Assembly (NCBI RefSeq): GCF_001424585.1
Contig: NZ_LMPJ01000012.1
Span: 62,001-126,000 of the forward strand
Direction of reading: 5' to 3'
DNA length: 64,000 nucleotides
Origin: Chryseobacterium sp. Leaf180
GTDB lineage: Bacteria > Bacteroidota > Bacteroidia > Flavobacteriales > Weeksellaceae
The notes below the pieces were generated by a model. The model saw nothing but the letters and a program-made list of their open reading frames with translations, had not been told where the DNA came from and ran no database searches. Every line of letters starts with the position of its first letter. Within the stretch, counting starts at the first letter, position 1. Shown one piece after another: positions 1-9,325 of this stretch. The position numbers and the translations under genes are program-made.

Positions 1-3000
1 AATTTACCATTCGTCTCGACCTTAAAAAAGATGAAAATGTGGAGGGAATTCAGATTGATAATTTTGCAGTAAATGCTTCTGTGACCGACATCAGCGGAGA
101 AACTCAGTCTGCAGATACAAATCTGAAAGTCGCTTCGGTGACGCATTTCATCAAAGCTGATGCGGTTGAAAATGCATTTGATGACGAGAAAATAGAGGTG
201 AAAGTTGAAACGAAAAATTACAGCGAGCAGAATTTAAAGAAAACGTATCAGGCAAAACTTTCTAAGCTGGAAGGTGCGGAAAGAGTCTTCAGAAGCAATT
301 TTGAAAGTGAGATTCAGGATTTACCGAAGTTTTCAAAATCAGAATTTATCAGCAAATTTCCGCATGATCTTTACGACAAAAATGATGCGGCAGAAAACCG
401 AAAGGTGTCACAAATCATTTTTACTAAAGAAAACAGCAGCGAAAAAACACTTGATATAGGAAAACTTCCGGCGGGCGATTACCGTCTCGAACTCTACAAT
501 ATTGAAGGGAAAGACACCATAAAAACAATGCAGAATTTCTCGGTATGGAATAAAAAAATGCTGAGTCCGGCTCAGAAAACATTTCTTACGGTTGTTGCTC
601 CGAACGAGGAGATTATAAGAGGAGAGAAGGAGAAAATCTTTGTTTATTCCGCGATTCCTGATGCGTTGGTAAATGTTTTTGTACAGGATGGAACCGGCAA
701 AAGTACAGCAGAAGTTCTGACGTTGAAAAACGGGGTTTTGGAGTATGAAGTTCGGGCGCCGAAGGATGAAAAGGTGAGTCAGCTATATGTGCAGTTTCAG
801 ATTGCCGCATTTAATGACATTCAAACCAAATCCGCATTGTTAAAAATTAAAGATATCAAGGATGAACTGAAGATCGAGACGGTGACTTTCCGTGATAAAA
901 TTGAGCCGAATTCGAAAGAAAAGTGGTCAGTAAAAATCACAGGAAAAGAGAAAATTAATGCTGAAGTTTTGGCAAATATGTACGATAAATCGTTGGATCA
1001 GTTTGCGGTAAATACTTATCAATGGGAGAAGCTGGCTCAAAATTTTACAAATTTTGCATCGTACTCGATTGAAAAAAATCTTGCGGAAAGTTATTATTCA
1101 AAGACTGTAAAGTTTTTATCAGAAATTGATTTGAGTGAGCCTGAATTTATTTGGTTTGATGGAAATGTTAATTTTAAATATCTGCGTGAAGAAAGAATAC
1201 AAATTATTAATAATGTAATTCCTGAACCAGTTAAAGCTGCAAAAGTTGAAACTCCTGTTATGAGGTTGCAGTCCTTAAGATTAGATGATGATGTAATCGA
1301 CCTTTTAAATTCTGGAAGAAAATTAAGCGAAGAGGAGAAGAGACAACTAACTGATATTGAAAATTTTAAGTATGGATCGGATGGCTTACCTATCAAAGAT
1401 TTCGCAGGTGAAGATTTAAATAAAATCCCGGTTCGGCAAAATCTAAATGAAACCGCTTTTTTCTATCCCGATTTAAAAACAGATGCTAACGGAAATGTGA
1501 ATTTTGAATTTACTTCGCCGGAAGCGCTTACCAGCTGGAAACTGATGTTTCTGGCCCACACCAAAGACGCGCGCGCAGCGGTTTTGGAGAAGGACGTGAT
1601 CACACAGAAAGAATTTTCCGTTTCGCCAAATTACCCGAGATTTCTGCGCGAAGGTGACGAGCTCAATCTGCAGTCGAAACTTTCAAATCTCACCGATAAA
1701 AAACTAAGCGGTACGGCACAGCTGCAGATTTTGGATGCATTTACAAACGAAGATATTTCGTCCAAGTTTGGTCTGAATCAGACAGCGCAGAATTTTGGTC
1801 TTGCAGAAAACGGGAATTCGGCTTTAAGCTGGAAAATTAGCGTTCCGAAAAATGTTTCTTCGGTCATTTTAAAAGTAGTGGCAAAAGCCGGAAAATATTC
1901 TGACGGCGAACAGATAGCAGTTGCCGTGCTTCCAAACAGAATTCTGATAACCGAAGCCGTGCCTGTTTTTGTAAAAGAAGGCGAAACGAAAACTTTTGTA
2001 TTGGAGAATCTTAAAAATGCCAATTCTTCCTCTATTACCAATGTTTCAAATACTTTGGAACTCACGACGAACCCTATTTGGGAAATTATGTTTGCACTAC
2101 CGAGTCTGAAAAATGATACAAACAGTTCGGCTGATGTGATTTTTAATAAATGGTTTGCAGATGTTTTGGCTTCTGAAATTTTTAAAGCCAATCCGAAGAT
2201 TAAAACAGTTTTTGATGAATATCAAAACAAAGGTTTACTGATGTCGAATCTGGAAAAAAATCAGGAACTGAAACAGATTTTGCTCGACGAAACACCGTGG
2301 ATCTTGGAAAGCAAAAATGAAACGGAGCAGATGCAGAAACTGGCGCTTCTTTTTGATGCCAACACGATGAAAAATTCGCTGTCACAGGATTGGGACGATT
2401 TTGCCAAACTTCAGAATCCGGATGGTGGATTTTCATGGTACAACGGTTATCCGAGCTCGCTGACGACGTCTTTATATATTCTTAAAAATCTGGGCAAACT
2501 GAATCTCTGGCTTAAAGAAAATATCAAAAATTACGAAAACGAAGATCAGAAAGATTTGGTAAAAAAACTGACTGCTTATGTTGATGCTGAGATTTCTAAA
2601 AGCCCTTTTAATAAAGAAAATGCGCTGTCAGATTTATATTTAAATTATCTCGATGCTCGCAATTACTGGGAAAAAGAATATCCGTTTACTTCAAAAGTTG
2701 CGGCTCTGAAAACTTTGGTAAAACAACAGGCAAAAACAGCAAAAACTTCAGATTTTACTTTCTACGGACTGCACAGAATGGCTTTACTGACCAACAATTA
2801 CGGACTTAAAGATGTTTCGGATAGATTTTTAAAATATTTGAAAGAAACTTCTGTGGAAAGCAAAACGCAGGGCGTTTACTGGAAGCAGAATCTTGATGAC
2901 TGGGGCTGGTTTAGATCAAAAGTGGTGAATCATGCGGGCGCTTTGGAAGCTTTCAATACGTTGACGCCAAACGATCAGAAATTTATTGAAGAAATGAAAA

Positions 3001-3752
3001 TCTGGCTGATTACGCAGAAGGAAGTGAATTCATGGGGAAGTTCAAGAGGAACAGCAGAAGTAATTTTCACGATTTTAAATTCAGGGAAATCCTGGACTTC
3101 GGCGGACAGCGATAAAGCAGAATTTTTGTGGGGTAAACCCAATCCAAATTTTGCAAAAGGTAGAAACCAAATTTCGGCGACAGGTTATATCAAACAGACC
3201 ATAACGTCGGATGAAGTTGATAGAAATTTGGCGACAGTAGTAGTTAGAAAACCAGGCACAGGAATTGTGCAGGGTGGATTATTCTGGCAGTATTATGAAG
3301 ATTTGGATAAGATAAAATCAACTGAAAATTATCTGTCCGTAACGAAAGAGCTTTACAGAAAAGTGAAAACGGTGAACGGTGAAGAACTGCAGAAAATCAC
3401 ACCATCAACTTTGTTGAAAGTCGGTGATAAAGTGACAGTGAGAATGATTATAAATACCGATCGCGCCATGGAATTTATTCATGTGAAAGATATGCGCGCC
3501 GCCGGTTTTGAGCCTTTGGATGTAATTTCCGGATATCAGTGGAAAACAGGTTTGGGTTATTATCAGTCGACAAAAGATGCGTCAACCAATTTCTACATCG
3601 AATATATGCCAAAAGGAAAATATGTTTTTGAGTACGATTTTGTGGCCAATGCTTCCGGTAAATTTTCGAACGGAATTACCACCGTTCAGAATTATTACGC
3701 ACCGCAGATGAATGCGAATACGAAAGGCTCGACAGTAATTATTCAGCCTTAA
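1..3752 (+). CDS. Alpha-2-macroglobulin family protein, 3' part (5' end outside window)
   Basis: The frame is open from base 3, so the start lies upstream; about 1,250 C-terminal residues are visible. The stretch around 1435-1570 (PVRQNLNETAFFYPDL, then SPEALTSWKLMFLAHTKD) is the characteristic A2M domain, followed by a helical thioester-like toroid region (about 2040-3100) and a C-terminal receptor-binding-like domain. Bacterial A2Ms are envelope proteins thought to trap proteases or act with peptidoglycan enzymes. No cysteine occurs anywhere in the visible protein, so the CxEQ thioester is absent, as in YfaS-type homologues. Residues encoded at about 1140-1430 look like a poorly conserved insert. 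A hairpin terminator follows at 3773. Confidence 0.9.
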   Translation, partial: FTIRLDLKKDENVEGIQIDNFAVNASVTDISGETQSADTNLKVASVTHFIKADAVENAFDDEKIEVKVETKNYSEQNLKKTYQAKLSKLEGAERVFRSNFESEIQDLPKFSKSEFISKFPHDLYDKNDAAENRKVSQIIFTKENSSEKTLDIGKLPAGDYRLELYNIEGKDTIKTMQNFSVWNKKMLSPAQKTFLTVVAPNEEIIRGEKEKIFVYSAIPDALVNVFVQDGTGKSTAEVLTLKNGVLEYEVRAPKDEKVSQLYVQFQIAAFNDIQTKSALLKIKDIKDELKIETVTFRDKIEPNSKEKWSVKITGKEKINAEVLANMYDKSLDQFAVNTYQWEKLAQNFTNFASYSIEKNLAESYYSKTVKFLSEIDLSEPEFIWFDGNVNFKYLREERIQIINNVIPEPVKAAKVETPVMRLQSLRLDDDVIDLLNSGRKLSEEEKRQLTDIENFKYGSDGLPIKDFAGEDLNKIPVRQNLNETAFFYPDLKTDANGNVNFEFTSPEALTSWKLMFLAHTKDARAAVLEKDVITQKEFSVSPNYPRFLREGDELNLQSKLSNLTDKKLSGTAQLQILDAFTNEDISSKFGLNQTAQNFGLAENGNSALSWKISVPKNVSSVILKVVAKAGKYSDGEQIAVAVLPNRILITEAVPVFVKEGETKTFVLENLKNANSSSITNVSNTLELTTNPIWEIMFALPSLKNDTNSSADVIFNKWFADVLASEIFKANPKIKTVFDEYQNKGLLMSNLEKNQELKQILLDETPWILESKNETEQMQKLALLFDANTMKNSLSQDWDDFAKLQNPDGGFSWYNGYPSSLTTSLYILKNLGKLNLWLKENIKNYENEDQKDLVKKLTAYVDAEISKSPFNKENALSDLYLNYLDARNYWEKEYPFTSKVAALKTLVKQQAKTAKTSDFTFYGLHRMALLTNNYGLKDVSDRFLKYLKETSVESKTQGVYWKQNLDDWGWFRSKVVNHAGALEAFNTLTPNDQKFIEEMKIWLITQKEVNSWGSSRGTAEVIFTILNSGKSWTSADSDKAEFLWGKPNPNFAKGRNQISATGYIKQTITSDEVDRNLATVVVRKPGTGIVQGGLFWQYYEDLDKIKSTENYLSVTKELYRKVKTVNGEELQKITPSTLLKVGDKVTVRMIINTDRAMEFIHVKDMRAAGFEPLDVISGYQWKTGLGYYQSTKDASTNFYIEYMPKGKYVFEYDFVANASGKFSNGITTVQNYYAPQMNANTKGSTVIIQP

Positions 3753-3772
3753 AAAACAGCAATCATTACATT

Positions 3773-3804
3773 AAATCTTCATCTTTAAAAGGTGAAGATT
3801 TTTT
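3773..3804 (+). terminator. Rho-independent terminator after the A2M gene
   Basis: A 9-bp stem (AAATCTTCA at 3773-3781 with TGAAGATTT at 3793-3801) is followed by a T-run. It ends the A2M transcript 20 bases after the stop codon. Confidence 0.7.
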
Positions 3805-3839
3805 GTTTACGCTAATTTTTTAAAACAGCAAAAACTGAT

Positions 3840-3847
3840 TATATTTG
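3840..3847 (+). promoter_or_regulatory. Bacteroidota -7 box before the DUF1569 gene
   Basis: TATATTTG matches the TAnnTTTG consensus and lies 18 bases before the ATG at 3866. A T-rich stretch at 3816-3820 has plausible -33 spacing but is not a clear TTTG. Confidence 0.45.
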
Positions 3848-3865
3848 TTTGCAAAGAAATAAACC

Positions 3866-4321
3866 ATGGAAAACGTTTTTGATGCCGCAGTGGCGCAAAA
3901 TTATATCATCAGAATCAACAAACTTGTGGAAGATACGCACGGCCACTGGGGCAAAATGACGGTCGACCAAATGCTTGCACATTGCTGCATCACGTACGAA
4001 CTGGTTTATGAGCCGGAAAAACACAAAAAACCGGGTGCCATTGCTAAATTTATTCTGAAAACATTTGTGAAGCCAAAAGTAGTGGGAGAGAAGGCGTATC
4101 CGCACGATTCTCCAACGGCTCCACAGTTTCTGATCAAAGAAAGAAAAAACTTTGACGAAGAAAAGAAAAGGCTGATCGGTTACATCCAAAAGACGCAGCA
4201 ACTCGGCAAATCAGCTTTCGACGGGAAAGAATCTTTTTCTTTCGGAAAACTCAATGCGCAGGAATGGAACAATATGTTTGCGAAACATCTCAATCATCAT
4301 CTGAGCCAGTTTGGCGTTTAA
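3866..4321 (+). CDS. DUF1569 (DinB-like) protein
   Basis: This 151-residue protein has no signal peptide. The N-terminal segment HGHWGKMTVDQMLAH and the C-terminal KHLNHHLSQFG carry the histidines typical of DUF1569, a branch of the DinB/YfiT four-helix-bundle superfamily that binds a metal. Biochemical function is unknown; DinB-fold proteins include thiol-dependent S-transferases. It is probably expressed from its own promoter (box at 3840) and is followed after 10 bases by a secreted protein gene, so the two may be co-transcribed. Family assignment rests on the conserved His-containing segments and length. Confidence 0.8.
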   Translation: MENVFDAAVAQNYIIRINKLVEDTHGHWGKMTVDQMLAHCCITYELVYEPEKHKKPGAIAKFILKTFVKPKVVGEKAYPHDSPTAPQFLIKERKNFDEEKKRLIGYIQKTQQLGKSAFDGKESFSFGKLNAQEWNNMFAKHLNHHLSQFGV

Positions 4322-4331
4322 AATTACAGCG

Positions 4332-4808
4332 ATGAAAAATTTCTTTTTTATCCTGATTTTTCTGTCTTTGCAACTTTCTGCGCAGATGCCAAATATTTCT
4401 AGAGTCTTTTTAAATGAAGGCAAACCATATATTGGCAGCATTTCGGAAGAACGCAAAAAGCTGACATTGAAAATTGATATTTCGGAGCAGAACCGGAAAA
4501 ACGATCAGCAGTATTATGTTTCAGGATTTACGGTGGTCGATAATACGGCGATGAGATTTGAAGGAACGATCACTATTACCGAATACAAAGACCGAAAGAA
4601 GCGAAGCATAATTTACGGAATTTATGATTTTGCGGAAGAAAATAACGGTCCGCATTCGGGGAAACTGACAGGAAAATTTGTCTACAAACTCAACTGGAAT
4701 AAAAAAACCGAGCGGCCGGAAAATCAGGATATAAAATTCAACGGAAACTGGATAAGTTATGATAAAACCATGCATTACAAAACAGAATTCAGTAACGGCA
4801 AAAATTAA
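4332..4808 (+). CDS. Secreted hypothetical protein
   Basis: The ATG at 4332 gives MKNFFFILIFLSLQLSAQ, a clean Sec signal peptide with predicted cleavage near residue 18; the in-frame codon at 4311 would place seven residues in front of it, so the later start is preferred. The mature part of about 140 residues is rich in charged and aromatic residues and probably all-beta, with an ending typical of small periplasmic proteins. I recognise no domain. It lies 10 bases after the DUF1569 gene and 6 bases before a VOC gene, suggesting one transcript. Confidence 0.7.
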   Translation: MKNFFFILIFLSLQLSAQMPNISRVFLNEGKPYIGSISEERKKLTLKIDISEQNRKNDQQYYVSGFTVVDNTAMRFEGTITITEYKDRKKRSIIYGIYDFAEENNGPHSGKLTGKFVYKLNWNKKTERPENQDIKFNGNWISYDKTMHYKTEFSNGKN

Positions 4809-4814
4809 TTGGAT

Positions 4815-5186
4815 ATGAAATTAGGCGTTTTTTCGCTGAGTCTCAGCGTTAAAGATTTAACGAAATCTAAAGAATTTTACGAAAAACTCGGCTTCGAAAA
4901 AATGGGCGGTGACATGAGCAGCAATTATCTGATCATGAAAAACGGCTCTACGATTATCGGAATTTTTCAGGCGATGTTTGATGGTAATATGCTGACTTTT
5001 AATCCGGGTTGGGACGAAAACGCCAAGAATATTGATGCGTTTGATGACGTACGCAAGATCCAGAAAAAATTAAAATCAGAAGGAATTACGCTTGAAAAAG
5101 AAGCCGACGAAAGCACCAGCGGCCCTGAGCATATTTTTCTGAAAGATCCGGACGGCAATATGATTCTCATCGATCAGCACAGATGA
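4815..5186 (+). CDS. VOC (glyoxalase/bleomycin resistance) family protein
   Basis: The 123-residue protein is a single vicinal-oxygen-chelate unit with two beta-alpha-beta-beta-beta modules: SLSVKDLTKSKEFYEKLGF at the N-terminus and GPEHIFLKDPDGNMILIDQ at the C-terminus are diagnostic. Substrate is unknown; members are lyases, dioxygenases or drug-binding proteins. The ATG at 4815 is preferred to a TTG two codons earlier. It follows the secreted protein gene by six bases. Confidence 0.85.
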   Translation: MKLGVFSLSLSVKDLTKSKEFYEKLGFEKMGGDMSSNYLIMKNGSTIIGIFQAMFDGNMLTFNPGWDENAKNIDAFDDVRKIQKKLKSEGITLEKEADESTSGPEHIFLKDPDGNMILIDQHR

Positions 5187-5283
5187 GTATTGATTTAAAA
5201 TAAAAAGATATAAATTCTGATAATTAATTTTACTAAAACCTACAACCAAAACCGACAACTAATAACCAAAAAAACCAAAAAAT

Positions 5284-5733
5284 ATGGCAGCAGTAAATGT
5301 GTATCTGACTTTCGATGGCGACTGCAGAGAAGCTTTTGAAATGTATCAGAAAGTGTTTGGAGTAGAAATTCCATACATGGGAACTTTCGGAGAAATGCCG
5401 CCGCAGGAAGGTTATGAATTGCCCGAAGCGGATAAAAATAAGATCATGCACGTCACACTTCCGGTTTCGCAGGAAACGTCGATAATGGGAAGCGATATTA
5501 CCGGTCAGCATCGTGAAGGTTTCAAAATGGGAAATAACTTCGCGATCTCTATTAATGCCAATTCAAAGGAAGAAGCAGATCATCTTTTTGCAGGTCTTGC
5601 CGATGGCGGAAAGGTTACGATGGCGATGGAAGATACCTTTTGGGGCGCTTATTTCGGAATGCTTACCGATAAATTTGGCGTAAACTGGATGGTAAACTAT
5701 GACGATCCTGCCAAAATGCAACAGCATCCGTAG
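5284..5733 (+). CDS. PhnB-like VOC family protein
   Basis: The 149-residue protein opens with VYLTFDGDCREAFEMYQKVFG, typical of the PhnB/3-demethylubiquinone methyltransferase-like subgroup of the VOC superfamily, and ends with FGVNWMVNYDDPAK, the usual last strand. These proteins are often annotated as glyoxalase-like without a known substrate. A 97-base AT-rich gap separates it from the preceding VOC gene; the two are not close paralogues. Confidence 0.85.
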   Translation: MAAVNVYLTFDGDCREAFEMYQKVFGVEIPYMGTFGEMPPQEGYELPEADKNKIMHVTLPVSQETSIMGSDITGQHREGFKMGNNFAISINANSKEEADHLFAGLADGGKVTMAMEDTFWGAYFGMLTDKFGVNWMVNYDDPAKMQQHP

Positions 5734-5823
5734 CAAAATCTCTTTTAAATGACAAAAAGACTGCATAGATAATGTAAATTGATTCTGGCATTATGATTGT
5801 CAAAATAGATTAAGTTCTACTGT

Positions 5824-6498
5824 ATGACAAAGCTAAATTCTCTATTCTCCGCAGTCTTTTTGTTGATTTTTTCCACTTCATTTGCTCAGAAAAGTGATGT
5901 GGGTGCCTGGTACATGTATTTCGGAAATAATAAAATCAGTGAAAAGTTTAATTTTCATAATGAAATTCAATACCGGAATTTTGATGCGGGCGGAGATCTT
6001 GAACAGCTTTTGATTCGTACAGGAATTGGTTACGATCTTACCGAAAACAATAATAATGTATTGCTCGGTTACGGTTTTATTCTCAGCAAACCATATTCAA
6101 ACGGTGTAAAAACCGAAAACATTGAGCACCGGCTTTTCCAGCAGTTTATTACAAAGCAGAAATTTGGCAGATTCAATATTCAACACCGCTTCCGTCTGGA
6201 AGAACGTTTTTTTGAGGAAGATTTCAGAATGCGGGCCCGTTATTATTTCGGGCTTAATATTCCGCTTTCCAATAAAGAAATGCTGCCCAAAACCTTTTAT
6301 CTTTCGGCATACAACGAGATTTTCATGCATCTCGACAGTCCGGTTTTCGACCGGAACCGTGTGTATGGCGCTTTCGGTTTCGTGATCACTAAAAACCTGC
6401 GCATCGAAGCTGGATATATGAATCAGATTCAGGAAAATAAAAATCGGGGACAGGTACAGATCGGATTTTACAACAATATACCTTTTACCAAAAACTGA
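5824..6498 (+). CDS. DUF2490 outer-membrane-type protein
   Basis: A 224-residue protein with a Sec signal peptide (cleavage after FAQ, residue about 22). The mature part consists of alternating aromatic beta strands such as FHNEIQYRNF and LLIRTGIGYDL, matching DUF2490, a Bacteroidota family predicted to form a small beta-barrel in the outer membrane. The last residues suit an outer-membrane beta protein. Role unknown. It is 56 bases ahead of the antiporter gene on the same strand. Confidence 0.8.
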   Translation: MTKLNSLFSAVFLLIFSTSFAQKSDVGAWYMYFGNNKISEKFNFHNEIQYRNFDAGGDLEQLLIRTGIGYDLTENNNNVLLGYGFILSKPYSNGVKTENIEHRLFQQFITKQKFGRFNIQHRFRLEERFFEEDFRMRARYYFGLNIPLSNKEMLPKTFYLSAYNEIFMHLDSPVFDRNRVYGAFGFVITKNLRIEAGYMNQIQENKNRGQVQIGFYNNIPFTKN

Positions 6499-6554
6499 TT
6501 TAAAATTTTCTGTAAGATGTCAAACTTTTTACTCAACATTCATTCAAAAATATC

Positions 6555-8168
6555 ATGATCCAAACTTACGTTATCATTGGCATTGCAGTTTTGCTTTCAG
6601 TCATGATTCTTGTGCTGATCGGCCAAAAACTGAAAGTTGCCTATCCTATATTTCTCGTCATTGCCGGGCTTATTGTGAGTCTCATTCCTGGAATGCCCGC
6701 GATAGAAATTGAGCCTGATCTCGTTTTCCTGATCTTTTTACCTCCTATTTTATTTGAAGCGGCATGGTTTACTTCCTGGCAGGATTTTCACAAATGGCGC
6801 AAACAGATTTTTTCCATGGCGTTTGGTCTCGTATTTCTCACCTCGATTGTTGTCGCGTATCTTTCATCATCAATCATTCCGGGACTTACAGTCGCAATGG
6901 GATTTCTTTTGGGTGGCGTAAATTCCCCACCAGATGCTGTGGCCGCAACTTCGGTTTTAAAGCACATGAAAATTCCGAAAAAGATTACCAATATTTTAGA
7001 AGGCGAGAGTCTGATTAATGATGCTTCGAGTTTAATTGTTTTTAAATTTGCTTTGGCAGCCGTGATTTCCGGACAGTTTATTTTCAGAGAAGCGATCGGA
7101 AGTTTTTTCACCATGGCGATTGGCGGTATTGCAATCGGTCTCGCCACAGGTTTGGTTTTTGGTAAATTTCTCCGCTGGATTCCATCAAACTCAAATATTG
7201 ATACCGTTTTTACGCTGATTGTCCCGTACATTATGTATGTCGGTGCAGAGCATTTTCATTTTTCGGGTGTACTTTCCGTTGTTGCGGGCGGTTTGGTGAT
7301 GTCATACAATTCGCACTGTTACATGAGTCATACGACAAGAATACAGGCGGGAAGTGTCTGGAGTGTTCTTGTTTTTTTAATGAACACGATTATTTTTATT
7401 CTGATCGGTTTAGAACTTCCTATTGTGATTGCGGGAATGGAAGAATATTCAATTTCTGAAGGAATTCTGTACAGCATCGTAATTGGCGGCGCGATTATTT
7501 TAACCCGAATTTTATACAGTTATGCCGTGATGTACTTCCCTTGGTTTTTATCAAAAAAAATGCAGGCGACGACCCCAAGACCTGACTGGCGAGAACCGTT
7601 TATCATCAGTTTTGCAGCAATGCGCGGTGTAGTTTCTCTGGCAGCTGCTTTGGCAATTCCCGCGTTTTTACCAAATGGCGAAGCGTTTCCGCATCGCAAT
7701 ATTATTCTTTTCGTAACGTTTGTTATCATTCTTATTACGCTTGTCGGACAGGGTTTGATGATCACCCCACTTTTAAAATTATTAAAAATGAAAGAGTCGG
7801 GAAGTGAACTGCCGGAAGAAAAGCAGGAAGTGATTTTGGTAAAAAGATTAAAACAGTCGGCATTACAGAAACTCGAGAGCGATTTTGGCACTTTGGCAGA
7901 AACCAACAGCTTGGTACAGCATCAGAAAAACCGACTTACAAATGAACTTGTTATGATGACGGATAAATCCCAATGTATGGCGTCTGCCGCAGATTATGCT
8001 GCTGCAATGAGCGAAAGCAAAGACGTGACACGCCAGCTCATTCAGGAACAGCGCAATGAGCTTCACCGCCTGAAACGTGAACGAATTTTTGACGATCATG
8101 TTCTGCGGGCGGTTGAAATGCAGCTTGATTTTGATGAAGCAAAAATTACCGGCTTTTCAAATGCTTAA
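6555..8168 (+). CDS. CPA1-family Na+/H+ antiporter
   Basis: The 537-residue protein has about 12 hydrophobic segments in the first 420 residues and a soluble helical tail. The motifs GGVNSPPDAVAAT and GESLINDASSLIVFKFA are the CPA1/NhaP-type ion-binding signatures, and MRGVVSLAAALAIP is the conserved late helix motif. It should exchange cytoplasmic Na+ (or K+) for protons at the inner membrane. The C-terminal tail of about 110 residues is highly charged and is likely a regulatory cytoplasmic domain. Confidence 0.9.
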   Translation: MIQTYVIIGIAVLLSVMILVLIGQKLKVAYPIFLVIAGLIVSLIPGMPAIEIEPDLVFLIFLPPILFEAAWFTSWQDFHKWRKQIFSMAFGLVFLTSIVVAYLSSSIIPGLTVAMGFLLGGVNSPPDAVAATSVLKHMKIPKKITNILEGESLINDASSLIVFKFALAAVISGQFIFREAIGSFFTMAIGGIAIGLATGLVFGKFLRWIPSNSNIDTVFTLIVPYIMYVGAEHFHFSGVLSVVAGGLVMSYNSHCYMSHTTRIQAGSVWSVLVFLMNTIIFILIGLELPIVIAGMEEYSISEGILYSIVIGGAIILTRILYSYAVMYFPWFLSKKMQATTPRPDWREPFIISFAAMRGVVSLAAALAIPAFLPNGEAFPHRNIILFVTFVIILITLVGQGLMITPLLKLLKMKESGSELPEEKQEVILVKRLKQSALQKLESDFGTLAETNSLVQHQKNRLTNELVMMTDKSQCMASAADYAAAMSESKDVTRQLIQEQRNELHRLKRERIFDDHVLRAVEMQLDFDEAKITGFSNA

Positions 8169-8230
8169 GTTGAAAACAGCCAGGAAGTAATCAGATCAAA
8201 TTTAAAACATACAGGGAGAAATAATTTTCC

Positions 8231-8238
8231 TATTTTTG
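8231..8238 (+). promoter_or_regulatory. Bacteroidota -7 box before the glutaminyl cyclase gene
   Basis: TATTTTTG fits TAnnTTTG and lies 17 bases before the ATG at 8256. No convincing -33 box was found. Confidence 0.4.
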
Positions 8239-8255
8239 AGCCATATTAATTATCA

Positions 8256-9281
8256 ATGAAAAAGAAGATCATCGTTGGCGTCGCAGCACTCATGCTTTTT
8301 GTGGCGTGCAATAAAGATAAAGAAATACTCAACACGCTGGCAGATTACAACACTTCTATGGAGAGCAAAGGCTATCATTTTGGTGATAAACTGCAGCTGC
8401 CAAAAGAGGTGACAGACAATGCAGAAAGCATCACAATCAGTTTTGGTGACAAAGAAACGTCTGATCTGGTCATCGATTCAAAATATTATACACTTGGCGA
8501 CAATGCGGTGACTTTTAATATCAAAACAAAAGGTGGCGAAACGCTCAATCAGGATGCAACGATTAATGTTTTCGCTAAAAATCCGGTGAAAAATATCAAT
8601 TATGAGATCGCAGCCGATTATCCGCACAGCACCGAAAGTTTTACCGAAGGTTTTTATCTGGAGGGAAATACGGTGTATGAAAGCATTGGGCATGAAGGTT
8701 CGTCGAAGCTGATGAAGTACGAATTGGGCAGCGAAGCCGTTTCAAAAGAAGTAAAACAGCCGGATTCTATTTTCTCGGAAGGTATTGCAAACATCGGAAA
8801 CAAAATTTATCAGCTGACGTATAAACAGAAAATGGGATTCATTTATGATAAAAACACGTTTGAGAAAATCGGAGAATTTCAGTATCCGAATGTGATTGGC
8901 GAAGGGTGGGGCGCGACGACTGACGGAAAAAATCTGATCGTATCTGACGGAACAAAAAATATCTATTTCCTGAATGCCAATGATCCTTCCAAAATTGTAC
9001 GATACATCTCTGTAGCCGGAAATTCTGAAGTGTATGACATGGTAAACGAGCTGGAATATCACAAAGGTTTTATCTACGCGAATGTTTGGCAGAAGCCGAT
9101 TATTCTGAAAATCAATCCGGCAAACGGTGAAGTGGTCGCCAGATTTGATTTTAAAACTTTGGCAGATAAACATACCAAAGACCAGGATGCTGTACTGAAC
9201 GGGATTGCTTTTAAAGGTGACAATATGCTGATTACCGGAAAAAACTGGCCAAAAATCTATGAAATCAGGATTAATCAATAA
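8256..9281 (+). CDS. Glutaminyl-peptide cyclotransferase (lipoprotein)
   Basis: The 341-residue protein begins MKKKIIVGVAALMLFVACNK, a lipoprotein signal with the lipid-modified Cys at 18. After a beta-rich N-terminal domain of about 100 residues, the segment PHSTESFTEGFYLEG and the following YESIGHEGSSKL match the bacterial/plant-type glutaminyl cyclase, a five-bladed propeller that turns N-terminal Gln into pyroglutamate. It would act on exported proteins at the envelope; Bacteroidota cyclise many exported proteins that have Gln after signal cleavage. Confidence 0.88.
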   Translation: MKKKIIVGVAALMLFVACNKDKEILNTLADYNTSMESKGYHFGDKLQLPKEVTDNAESITISFGDKETSDLVIDSKYYTLGDNAVTFNIKTKGGETLNQDATINVFAKNPVKNINYEIAADYPHSTESFTEGFYLEGNTVYESIGHEGSSKLMKYELGSEAVSKEVKQPDSIFSEGIANIGNKIYQLTYKQKMGFIYDKNTFEKIGEFQYPNVIGEGWGATTDGKNLIVSDGTKNIYFLNANDPSKIVRYISVAGNSEVYDMVNELEYHKGFIYANVWQKPIILKINPANGEVVARFDFKTLADKHTKDQDAVLNGIAFKGDNMLITGKNWPKIYEIRINQ

Positions 9282-9289
9282 ATACAGAT

Positions 9290-9308
9290 AGCGCTCCCAA
9301 GGAGCGCT
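9290..9308. terminator. Perfect 8-bp hairpin between glutaminyl cyclase and next gene
   Basis: AGCGCTCC at 9290-9297 pairs with GGAGCGCT at 9301-9308 around a 3-base loop, starting eight bases after the cyclase stop. The following sequence has only a short T-run (9313-9316), so it may be a weak terminator or a processing/stability hairpin. Confidence 0.5.
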
Positions 9309-9325
9309 ATAATTTTCTACTGCTG

